From contig NZ_SRII01000003.1 of assembly GCF_004684095.1 (NCBI RefSeq), positions 527,196 through 591,195 of the forward strand: DNA of 64,000 bases, given 5' to 3'. A program made the position numbers and the translations under genes. Positions 41,901-49,152 of this stretch are shown piece after piece; position 1 is the stretch's first letter, and every line of letters begins with the position of its first letter. The DNA comes from Hymenobacter sp. UV11. GTDB taxonomy: Bacteria; Bacteroidota; Bacteroidia; Cytophagales; Hymenobacteraceae. Below the pieces are notes generated by a model that had not been told where the DNA came from, did not search any database, and worked only from the letters and a program-made list of their open reading frames with translations.

Positions 41901-43319
41901 ATGACCACGCCCACGCTACCCGACCTACCCATCTTTCGCACCATTGCCGACGCCGCCCAGGAGCTGGGCCAGCCGGCCTACGTCATCGGCGGCTACGTGC
42001 GCGACCTGGCGCTGCAACGGGCCAGCAAGGATATTGACGTGGTGACGGTGGGCGACGGCATCCGGCTGGCGGAGGCCGTGGGCCGGCGGCTGCCGGGTAG
42101 GGGCCGCGTCACGGTGTTCAAGAACTTTGGCACCGCCATGCTGCCCACCGAGGAGGCCGGCGAAATTGAGTTTGTGGGCGCCCGCAAGGAAAGCTACCGC
42201 GCCGAAAGCCGCAAGCCCGAAGTAGAAGCCGGCACGCTGGACGACGACCTGGCCCGCCGCGACTTTACTATCAATGCCTTGGGCCTGAGCCTGAACGCCG
42301 ACGACTTTGGCGCGCTCGTGGACCGCTACGAGGGCATGAAGGACCTGGCCGCCAAGACCATCCGCACGCCACTGGGGCCCGATATTACCTTCAGCGACGA
42401 CCCGCTGCGGATGCTGCGCGCCATCCGGTTTGCCAGCCAGCTCAACTTCGATATTGAGCCCGATACTTACGACGCCATCGCCCGCAATAAGGAGCGGATT
42501 AGCATCGTGTCGCAGGAGCGCATCACCATCGAAATCAATAAGATAATCGAGTCGCCGCTGCCGAGCTACGGCTTCAAGCTGCTGTTTCAAACGGGCCTGT
42601 TGCAGCTCATCTTTCCCAAGATGGCCGAGCTGCACGGGGTAGAAAAAGTGGGCCAGCATGCCCACAAGGACAATTTTTACCACACCCTGCAAGTGCTCGA
42701 CAACGTGGCCGCCGCCGGCGGCGACCTGTGGCTGCGCTGGGCCGCTATTCTGCACGACATTGCCAAGCCCGCCACCAAGCGCTACGATTCCAAAGTAGGC
42801 TGGACTTTCCACGGCCACGAGGACAAAGGCGCGCGCTGGGTGCCGGGTATTTTCACGGCGCTCAAGCTGCCGTTGGGCGAAGAAATGCGCATGGTGCAGA
42901 AGCTGGTGCGCCTGCACCTGCGGCCCATTGTGCTGAGTAAGGATATTGTAACCGATTCAGCCGTAAGGCGTTTGCTTTTTGAGGCTGGCGACGATATCGA
43001 CCGCCTCATGCTGCTGTGCCGGGCCGACATTACCAGCAAAGACCACCAGCGCAAAGCCCGCTACCTCCAAAACTTCGATACGGTAGAAGAAAAACTGCGC
43101 GAAATCGAGGCCAAAGACCACCTGCGCAATTTCAAGCCCGTCATCACCGGCGAGGTCATCATGGAAACGTTTGGCCTGAAGCCCTCACGCCAGGTCGGCG
43201 AGCTGAAAGAAGCCGTGCTGGAAGCCATCCTGGAGGGCGAAGTTCCCAACGAGTGGGCGTCCGCCTACGCGCTGCTGCTCAGGCGCGGCGCGGTGCTGGG
43301 CCTGGCACCGGTGGGCTAA
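41901..43319 (+). CDS. CCA tRNA nucleotidyltransferase / poly(A) polymerase family with HD domain
   Basis: A 472-residue enzyme. The nucleotidyltransferase head has YVIGGYVRDLALQRASKDID, followed by LARRDFTINALGLSLN and LRMLRAIRFASQLNFDIEP. The HD domain has ILHDIAKPATKRYDSK and LHLRPIVLSKD. It adds or repairs the CCA end of tRNAs, needed here because the tRNA-Lys genes at 16.4-16.6 kb do not encode CCA. The ATG at 41901 (MTTPTLPDLPIFRT) is chosen over 41823. It is convergent with the gene ending at 43320. Confidence 0.9.
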   Translation: MTTPTLPDLPIFRTIADAAQELGQPAYVIGGYVRDLALQRASKDIDVVTVGDGIRLAEAVGRRLPGRGRVTVFKNFGTAMLPTEEAGEIEFVGARKESYRAESRKPEVEAGTLDDDLARRDFTINALGLSLNADDFGALVDRYEGMKDLAAKTIRTPLGPDITFSDDPLRMLRAIRFASQLNFDIEPDTYDAIARNKERISIVSQERITIEINKIIESPLPSYGFKLLFQTGLLQLIFPKMAELHGVEKVGQHAHKDNFYHTLQVLDNVAAAGGDLWLRWAAILHDIAKPATKRYDSKVGWTFHGHEDKGARWVPGIFTALKLPLGEEMRMVQKLVRLHLRPIVLSKDIVTDSAVRRLLFEAGDDIDRLMLLCRADITSKDHQRKARYLQNFDTVEEKLREIEAKDHLRNFKPVITGEVIMETFGLKPSRQVGELKEAVLEAILEGEVPNEWASAYALLLRRGAVLGLAPVG

Positions 43320-43646
43320 CTAGGCGTCGTATTCGTGGTAATCCAGGATGGCTTCCGCAATGGTTAGTGGGGTGGCCGCCGTGCCCAAGAAATCGGCGTA
43401 CTCAGGTATAAGGTCTGCTAATTCAGACGCCGAGAAGAAGGCTTCGTATGGCTTCTCACTGACTGTAAGGAAGATGGTTGGCGGTACGCACTCCAAATCG
43501 AAGAAAGCTAACTCGCTGGTCAAGCTGACTTTGTGCTCCATGTATACGCCTATATTCTCGGTATTTATACCCGAGGCGTGGCTAGCCGCTACTTCCTCGG
43601 CTGAGGCGCTGTGCCTGATTAATTCAATAAATTGCAGAAAATTCAA
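43320..43646 (-). CDS. Hypothetical protein, 108 aa, TTG start
   Basis: A small acidic, helical protein beginning NFLQFIELIRHSASAEEVAA after a TTG start at 43646; an in-frame stop lies just upstream. No signal peptide. No family recognised. Its stop abuts the stop of the CCA enzyme (43319/43320). Confidence 0.6.
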   Translation of the reverse strand: MNFLQFIELIRHSASAEEVAASHASGINTENIGVYMEHKVSLTSELAFFDLECVPPTIFLTVSEKPYEAFFSASELADLIPEYADFLGTAATPLTIAEAILDYHEYDA

Positions 43647-43832
43647 CCCTTGTTTTGCTTGCTAGTGAGCGGGAAAGATACAGGTGAAAAGCACCCCTCG
43701 GCCACCCGCGCTTAGGCTGGCAGCGCGAAGTGTTGCGGGCTATGTTGTCCACCCTCACGGTGCCCGGTGCCACTGGCAGTGCAGCGCGGCTTAGCCTACC
43801 TGCTGCTGCATTTTACCACCGTAATTTGAGTT

Positions 43833-44255
43833 ATGCTTCCAATTCCTGAACTGCCCACTACTATTTTTTCGCGCACGGAGGAGGGGGTAGTAGCTGGCGT
43901 GCAGTGGCTGAAGCTGGGGGTAGAAGTGGTGGGTGCGCTCATTATCTCGCTGGGTATCTTGGCGGCGGGTGGGCTACTGGTGCGGGCGCTGCTGGCCCGG
44001 CGCACGGCCGATTTCACGGCCATCCGGCTCACGCTGGCCCGCTACCTGGCCCTGGCGCTGGAGTTTCAGCTCGGGGCCGACATTCTCTCCACGGCCATCG
44101 CGCCGAGCTGGGAGCAGATTGGCAAGCTCGGGGCCATTGCCGTGATTCGGACGGCCCTGAATTTCTTTCTCTCTAAAGAAATGCAGCAGGAGCGCCGCGA
44201 AAGCGGCAACGAGCAGCAGTCCGTTGACAGGGCCCGCAAGTCATCTGAATCTTAG
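43833..44255 (+). CDS. DUF1622 membrane protein
   Basis: A 140-residue protein with hydrophobic segments (LGVEVVGALIISLGILAAGGL and a second around YLALALEFQLGADILST). The pattern RLTLARYLALALEFQLGADI is characteristic of DUF1622, a family of small inner-membrane proteins of unknown role. The C-terminus is charged (QQERRESGNEQQSVDRARK). It is followed by a terminator hairpin. Confidence 0.85.
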   Translation: MLPIPELPTTIFSRTEEGVVAGVQWLKLGVEVVGALIISLGILAAGGLLVRALLARRTADFTAIRLTLARYLALALEFQLGADILSTAIAPSWEQIGKLGAIAVIRTALNFFLSKEMQQERRESGNEQQSVDRARKSSES

Positions 44256-44296
44256 TTTCGCAGGAGAATAGTTATAAAAATTATTCTCCTGCGAAA
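44256..44296 (+). terminator. Hairpin after DUF1622 gene
   Basis: TTTCGCAGGAGAATA pairs perfectly with TATTCTCCTGCGAAA around an 11-nt loop. Confidence 0.75.
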
Positions 44297-44438
44297 GAAA
44301 TAAGGTGAAACGAAGCCACAATAAAGTTTTTGCTTGTCAAATTCAGATTAATAGCGAGTTAGGTTAAAAATGGGGTAGGATTTAGCGTGCAGTTTCGTAA
44401 ACTTGCCAACGGATTCCCACCTTGTTTGCTTTCTTGTT

Positions 44439-45155
44439 ATGGTGCAAAAATTACCTTCTTTTGTTCTGCTGTTTGTGGTGCAGGCCGCTATGCTCCTCTG
44501 CGGAAGCCCAGCTGCGTGGTGCGCCCCCGGCTGGCCGCCCGTGCTGGAGCACCCAGCCGCCGTTACTATTACGGGTAGCGTCCTCAACGATAAGGGCCTA
44601 CCCCTGCCGAGCGTGGTGGTGGCCGTCAGGGGCACTTCTACCGTGACTACTACCAACTCGGCGGGTAATTTTCTGGTAGCCGTGGAAGCTATCAACCCAG
44701 TGTTGGTATTTACCTGCGCCGGGTACCAGGCGCAGGCGTTGTCGGTGCAGGCCCGTAGCGGTGTGGCCATTACGCTGTACGCGGTGGGGGTAGCGCCGCC
44801 CTCCGACGTGGAGCCGGCCGTGGGCGCCGGCAGCAACGGGGTCGTGTATGCCGAAGAGCTAGCGTCTTTCCCCGGCGGCGATGCTGCCTACACTACCTAC
44901 CTGCGCCAGAATGCCCACTACCCCGAAAAAGCCCAGCAGGAGGGCCTGGCCGGAGCTGTTTACGTGAGCTTTGTGGTCGATGAAACCGGCCGCATCCTGG
45001 ACGCGCAAGTGCTAAAAGGCTGCGGCAATGGCTTCGACGAGGAGGCCCTGCGCCTGGTGCGTCTTATGCCTTGGTGGAATCCTGGCCGCGCAGGCGGCAA
45101 AGCTGTGCGCTCGGGCTGCACGCTGCGCATCCGGTTTGGGGTGCAGCAGCCGTAA
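44439..45155 (+). CDS. TonB-like energy transducer with carboxypeptidase-regulatory-like domain
   Basis: A 238-residue secreted protein. The ATG at 44439 gives a signal peptide (VQKLPSFVLLFVVQAAMLL). A carboxypeptidase-D regulatory-like beta-sandwich follows (VTITGSVLNDKGLPLPSVVV, TNSAGNFLVAV), then a TonB C-terminal domain (YPEKAQQEGLAGAVYVSFVVD, GCGNGFDEEALRLVRLMPWW). The TonB domain normally contacts outer-membrane receptors, but this protein has no clear membrane anchor beyond the signal region. Function is inferred from domains only. Confidence 0.8.
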   Translation: MVQKLPSFVLLFVVQAAMLLCGSPAAWCAPGWPPVLEHPAAVTITGSVLNDKGLPLPSVVVAVRGTSTVTTTNSAGNFLVAVEAINPVLVFTCAGYQAQALSVQARSGVAITLYAVGVAPPSDVEPAVGAGSNGVVYAEELASFPGGDAAYTTYLRQNAHYPEKAQQEGLAGAVYVSFVVDETGRILDAQVLKGCGNGFDEEALRLVRLMPWWNPGRAGGKAVRSGCTLRIRFGVQQP

Positions 45156-45178
45156 GCGCCATTTTAGGCCATCAAGAT

Positions 45179-45280
45179 GCCCGTCATCCTGAGCTTGCGA
45201 AGGACCTTATCACCGTCGCGCAGATTTTTGGCAACTTGCGCGATAGTGATAAGGTCCTTCGCAAGCTCAGGATGACGGGC
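45179..45280. repeat. REP-like palindrome between convergent genes
   Basis: GCCCGTCATCCTGAGCTTGC and complement (continuing GAAGGACCTTATCAC). It fills the gap between stops at 45155 and 45284. It is related to but distinct from the CATGCTGAGCTTG family. Confidence 0.85.
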
Positions 45281-45283
45281 GTT

Positions 45284-46039
45284 TTACTTCCCTACCCCCA
45301 GTCTCGCCCGCGCCCGCGCTACGTCTTCGGGCGTGTCAATGCCGAAGGCGTCCAGCTCCGTGATGGCGGTTTGAATCGTGAAGCCGGCTTCCAGCCAGCG
45401 TAGCTGCTCTAGGCTTTCGGCCAGCTCCAGCGGCGAGGGGGGGAGGCGCGTGAGCTGGCGCAGCACGCCGGGCTGGTAGGCATACAGGCCCAGGTGGCGG
45501 TAGTAGCGGTGGTGCTGCAGCCACTCGGCGGGCGCGTACTGGCGCTGGTAGGGTAGGGGGTGGCGGCTGAAGTAGAGCGCGTGGCCGTGATAGTCGGTCA
45601 CGACTTTGGGCAGGTGCGGGCTGAACAGCTCCTCCTCCGTGAGCACGGGCTTGATGAGCGTGGCAATGGCCGGCGGCTGGGCCTGGGCAAATAATCCTAC
45701 CAGCGCATCAATCTGGGCCGGCTGAATAAACGGCTCATCGCCCTGAATATTTACAATGCAGCTGACCTCGGCCGGGCTGCCCAACAGCTCAAAGGCCTCC
45801 CAGGCACGGTCGGTGCCACTGGGGTGGTCGGGGCGCGTGAGCACGGCCTCGCCCCCAAAGCCGCGCACGTGGTCCAGGATGCGCGCATCGTCGGTGGCCA
45901 CCACCACGCGGGCCAGGCCCGCCAGCCGGGCCTGCGCCACTACGCGCTGAATCATGGTTTGGCCGCCCAGGTCTACCAGTGGCTTGCCGGGTAGGCGGGT
46001 AGAGGCGTAGCGGGCTGGGATAATACCGAGGGCAGACAT
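45284..46039 (-). CDS. kdsB: 3-deoxy-manno-octulosonate cytidylyltransferase
   Basis: KdsB activates Kdo with CTP to CMP-Kdo for the LPS inner core. Motifs: ALGIIPARYASTRLPGKPLV, ARVVVATDDARILDHVRGFG, LTRPDHPSGTDRAWEAF and VNIQGDEPFIQPAQID. Length 251 aa. The ATG at 46039 (MSALGIIPARYAST) is preferred over 46060. Together with the heptose kinase at 25.6 kb it indicates a Kdo-heptose LPS. Confidence 0.95.
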   Translation of the reverse strand: MSALGIIPARYASTRLPGKPLVDLGGQTMIQRVVAQARLAGLARVVVATDDARILDHVRGFGGEAVLTRPDHPSGTDRAWEAFELLGSPAEVSCIVNIQGDEPFIQPAQIDALVGLFAQAQPPAIATLIKPVLTEEELFSPHLPKVVTDYHGHALYFSRHPLPYQRQYAPAEWLQHHRYYRHLGLYAYQPGVLRQLTRLPPSPLELAESLEQLRWLEAGFTIQTAITELDAFGIDTPEDVARARARLGVGK

Positions 46040-46226
46040 GTGATAAGGAACAAGGAGCAAGGAACAAGAAGCACGGAGTAGGGGCCCAAAACCAGGGGTT
46101 CGGGACCTGTCGTTGGCCCGAAACTAGGGCCGCCCGGCCGCTACGTAGTTACTTTGCCTACCGCTGGCCTGGCGCCGGGGCCCGCCGGTGGTGGGTTTTG
46201 GTACACCTTTAGCTTCGCTTTTACGC

Positions 46227-47186
46227 ATGAGTCTGCTTGCTTCGTTATTGATTTTGAATTCGCTGCATGGTCCGGTGGCCGCGCAGCTGCCCACCCACCG
46301 CTTACCCACCGATTCTATTGGCCAGGAAATGCGCGGCGGCCAGCGCTTCGTGCGCCACCGCGTAGCGCAGGGTGAAACCATGTTTGCCCTCAGCCGCCGC
46401 TACCACGTGTCGGTCGACCAGATTACGGCTGCCAATCCGCAGCTGAAAGCCGGCCTGGGCATTGGCGAAATCGTGCTCATTCCGCGGCCCAGCGGTGGCA
46501 AAACAGCGCCGGCCACTGCCGCCCGCATTTCGGCGGCCCCTACCCCCGCCGCCACGGCCAACGTGCCCGAGAGCTACACCGTGGCCAAGGGCGAAACGCT
46601 CTTCGGCATTGCCCGGCGCTTTAGCCTGTCGCCCGCCGAGCTAATCTTGCTCAACCGCCTGCCCGCTGGCGGCGCGGTGCGCGTGGGCCAGCAACTGCAG
46701 CTGCGTAGCGCTGAGGCGGGTGCGCCGCCCATGGCGGTTACTCCCACTACTGCGCCCGAGCCCACCACCGCGTTGCGCCCCACCGCGCCCGAGCCGGCCA
46801 CCTCCAAAATCAACCCCGCCAAGGAGGCCCAGATTGCCACCGTTACGGCTGCTACCCCCGCCGAGCGCCGCGAAGAGGTAGCCGAAACTAAATCGCCCAC
46901 CCGCGCCAGTGAGCTGTCGGGCCGCAAGACAGATGTGGGCATTGCCGCGCCCATTGCCAGCAGCGGCACCGACAAGTACCTGGCGCTGCACAAAACGGCC
47001 CCCATCGGCACCATCATGCAGGTTAAAAACCAGATGAATGGCCAGTCGGTATACGTGCGTGTGATTGGCGTATTGCCCGATACCGGCGAGAATGATAACA
47101 TTCTGGTGCGCCTCTCGCCCCGCGCCGTGCAGAAGCTTGGCACCAATGACAGTAAGTTTCGGGTTGAGACGAGCTACGTGCCGTAG
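46227..47186 (+). CDS. LysM and RlpA-like double-psi beta-barrel protein
   Basis: A 319-residue secreted protein. The ATG at 46227 starts MSLLASLLILNSLHGPVAAQ, a signal peptide. Two LysM modules follow: RFVRHRVAQGETMFALSRR and SYTVAKGETLFGIARRFSL, each with a LNRL- or NPQL-type end. An Ala/Pro/Thr-rich linker leads to a C-terminal domain of the RlpA/DPBB type (GTIMQVKNQMNGQSVYVRVI, LSPRAVQKLGT). It would bind peptidoglycan and may act on glycan strands or position envelope proteins. Confidence 0.85.
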   Translation: MSLLASLLILNSLHGPVAAQLPTHRLPTDSIGQEMRGGQRFVRHRVAQGETMFALSRRYHVSVDQITAANPQLKAGLGIGEIVLIPRPSGGKTAPATAARISAAPTPAATANVPESYTVAKGETLFGIARRFSLSPAELILLNRLPAGGAVRVGQQLQLRSAEAGAPPMAVTPTTAPEPTTALRPTAPEPATSKINPAKEAQIATVTAATPAERREEVAETKSPTRASELSGRKTDVGIAAPIASSGTDKYLALHKTAPIGTIMQVKNQMNGQSVYVRVIGVLPDTGENDNILVRLSPRAVQKLGTNDSKFRVETSYVP

Positions 47187-47211
47187 GGCCGAAGTATTCT
47201 GGCCCTCAAAC

Positions 47212-47321
47212 AAAAAGAACGTCATGCTGAGCTTGCCGAAGCATCTCGCTCGCGCCGTTGGAATAATACTTCTGACGGCGTGGTAGAGATGCTTCGGCAA
47301 GCTCAGCATGACGTTCTTTTT
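47212..47321. repeat. REP-like palindrome
   Basis: AAAAAGAACGTCATGCTGAG and complement, continuing CTTGCCGAAGCATCTC, with a unique centre. It lies between two genes on the same strand and ends 18 nt before the next ATG. Same family as 24948 and 30219. Confidence 0.85.
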
Positions 47322-47338
47322 ATATCTCTTACCAACCA

Positions 47339-48097
47339 ATGCCTAAGCTGAACCTTGCCGAATTGCGCGTCCTTCTCGACGAGCGCGCCGACCGCCACAA
47401 CCAGCCCGCCTTCCTCACCAAAGACCCGGTGAGCATTCCGCACCGCTTCCGGCAGCGGCAGGATATCGAAATCAGCGGCCTCTTTGCCGCGCTGCTGGCC
47501 TGGGGCCAGCGCCCCACTATCCTCAAAAAAACCAGTGAGCTTATGCAGCGCATGGACGATGCGCCCTACCAGTTCATCACCCAGCACCAGGACGACGACC
47601 TGAAGAAGCTGCTCGGCTTCTGCCACCGCACGTTCTGCGACACCGACCTGCTGTATTTCGTGCACTGGCTACGCTGGTTCTACGGCGAGCACGCGTCGCT
47701 GGAAGATGCTTTCCTGCACGGCGCCACCATGCGCGAGCGGCTCATCAACTTCCACGACCTGTTTTTTAGCTTACCCGACGCGCCGGCCCGCACCCGCAAG
47801 CACGTGGCCACGCCCGCCCGCGGCTCGGCCTGCAAGCGCCTTAATATGTACCTGCGCTGGCTCGTGCGCCGTGACACCAACGGCGTCGATTTTGGCCTCT
47901 GGACGCGTATCTCGCCCGCCGAACTCATCTGCCCCATCGACGTGCACGTGGAGCGCCAGGCGCGCTTACTGGGCCTGCTGAAACGCGAAAAAGTAGACTG
48001 GCAAGCCGCTGAGGAGCTGACGGATAATTTGCGCCTGCTCGACCCGAATGACCCGGTGAAATACGACTTTGCGCTATTTGGGGAGGGGATAGGGTAG
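47339..48097 (+). CDS. TIGR02757 family protein (DUF2400)
   Basis: A 252-residue cytoplasmic protein. Family signature segments include FLTKDPVSIPHRFRQRQDIE, SGLFAALLAWGQRPTILKK and KRLNMYLRWLVRRDTNGVD, then LWTRISPAELICPIDVHVE. This family is widespread in Bacteroidota and resembles helix-hairpin-helix DNA glycosylase folds, but its activity is not known. The start MPKLNLAELRVLL is 18 nt after the palindrome. Confidence 0.85.
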   Translation: MPKLNLAELRVLLDERADRHNQPAFLTKDPVSIPHRFRQRQDIEISGLFAALLAWGQRPTILKKTSELMQRMDDAPYQFITQHQDDDLKKLLGFCHRTFCDTDLLYFVHWLRWFYGEHASLEDAFLHGATMRERLINFHDLFFSLPDAPARTRKHVATPARGSACKRLNMYLRWLVRRDTNGVDFGLWTRISPAELICPIDVHVERQARLLGLLKREKVDWQAAEELTDNLRLLDPNDPVKYDFALFGEGIG

Positions 48098-48110
48098 TAC
48101 TATATATTTG
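48077..48110 (+). promoter_or_regulatory. Bacteroidota-type promoter, nearly leaderless
   Basis: TTTG at 48077-48080, 22 nt spacer, TATATTTG at 48103-48110. The ATG at 48115 lies only 5 nt after the -7 box, so the mRNA would be almost leaderless. The box overlaps the end of the upstream gene. Confidence 0.55.
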
Positions 48111-48114
48111 CGTG

Positions 48115-48822
48115 ATGAGCAGTCCTCGAACCGCATTCAAGCTTCAGCTTTTTGACCCAGCCAGGGGCACTAGCTTAGTAATTATCCCATTACTTGGCCT
48201 GTTTGTCTTGTTCGGAATTGCTTTCGGTGGGCTGGCAACCGGAATGCTAACCGGACCTTGGTTAGCAGGCGCCTACATAGTTGCGGTACTTGGTGGCGGG
48301 GGTTGGCTAGGATACCAGGCGTATAAAAAGCTGGTTATTGTATCTGCCAAAGTTCTTCTATCGGATACCGCCATACAGGTGGTTGACCAAGATAAAGAGC
48401 TGCTAGTAGTCCCTTACGACACCATTAAGGCTTACCGCTACCAAAGTTTCAATGACGCGGAAGAACTGCGTATAACCTTGAAAAATAACGAGCGCTTGAA
48501 AATACGGTCGAATAGCAAGCTGACTAAAGTTGGTGATTTTTCTGGTATGGTAGCCGCATTCGAAGCCCAACTTACCCAACGGCAAGATTTAGGCGCAATC
48601 GAAGCGGTTACACGCGAAAAAAGCTTCTTCGAGAAAAAGATTTCTACCTGGCTACTCGTAGCAATGACCGTGTTGATAGGTATGCTCACCGTTGATTTGA
48701 TGACTGGCACCCATTCCAAGCGGCCAGGCAGCCTGTTCATGGTGTACGGTAATTACCTTATTTACCTGGGAGCGTGGATAGCAGCTAGTGCCCGTCGCAA
48801 AGAAGCTTCTCAAACAGCATAG
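48115..48822 (+). CDS. Hypothetical membrane protein with PH-like region, 235 aa
   Basis: Two N-terminal hydrophobic segments (SLVIIPLLGLFVLFGIAF and LAGAYIVAVLGGGGWLGY), a cytoplasmic beta-rich region (VVDQDKELLVVPYDTIKAYR ... RLKIRSNSKLTKVGDFSGMV) and two C-terminal segments (STWLLVAMTVLIGMLTVDLM and YGNYLIYLGAWIA). The middle resembles bacterial PH-like domains found in membrane proteins. Base composition is less GC-rich than neighbours. GTG at 48112 is an alternative start. Confidence 0.7.
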   Translation: MSSPRTAFKLQLFDPARGTSLVIIPLLGLFVLFGIAFGGLATGMLTGPWLAGAYIVAVLGGGGWLGYQAYKKLVIVSAKVLLSDTAIQVVDQDKELLVVPYDTIKAYRYQSFNDAEELRITLKNNERLKIRSNSKLTKVGDFSGMVAAFEAQLTQRQDLGAIEAVTREKSFFEKKISTWLLVAMTVLIGMLTVDLMTGTHSKRPGSLFMVYGNYLIYLGAWIAASARRKEASQTA

Positions 48823-48904
48823 CCCACTAATACGAGTTACAGCTTCACCTAAACTTGCGCCAGTGTTGGTGTTACATCCGTAGATTGTTTTATCACATCA
48901 ACTT

Positions 48905-49021
48905 ATGTTCCGAAATTCAAAAGGCCCCGAGCTACCCGCCTGGGTATTCCTGGCTCTGCGCCTGGGCGCGCTGGTCGCCGTGGCCGTGGTAGCGGTAGTA
49001 GTGTCCCGGTGCAACGCTTGA
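48905..49021 (+). CDS. Small single-pass membrane peptide, 38 aa
   Basis: ATG at 48905 encodes MFRNSKGPELPAWVFLALRL then GALVAVAVVAVVVSRCNA, a single hydrophobic helix with a short soluble N-terminus, ending in a TGA. Too short to classify; could be a real small protein or chance. The codons fit the high GC of the genome. Confidence 0.4.
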   Translation: MFRNSKGPELPAWVFLALRLGALVAVAVVAVVVSRCNA

Positions 49022-49075
49022 GCTTCCGCGTTCTTCCGCGAAAACTTCCGCGTCCTCCGCGGTGAAAAGCCCGTT
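49022..49075. repeat. Short tandem CTTCCGCG units
   Basis: CTTCCGCG occurs three times in 40 nt (GCTTCCGCGTTCTTCCGCGA, then ACTTCCGCGTCCTCCGCGG). It lies just before the mutS2 promoter region (TACCTTCG at 49108). Confidence 0.55.
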
Positions 49076-49152
49076 AGCGCCGAATCTTCCGGCCCCGTTT
49101 GCTGTTTTACCTTCGCGGCCAGTTAGCCAAATTATATCCGCGCGTAGTCGAT

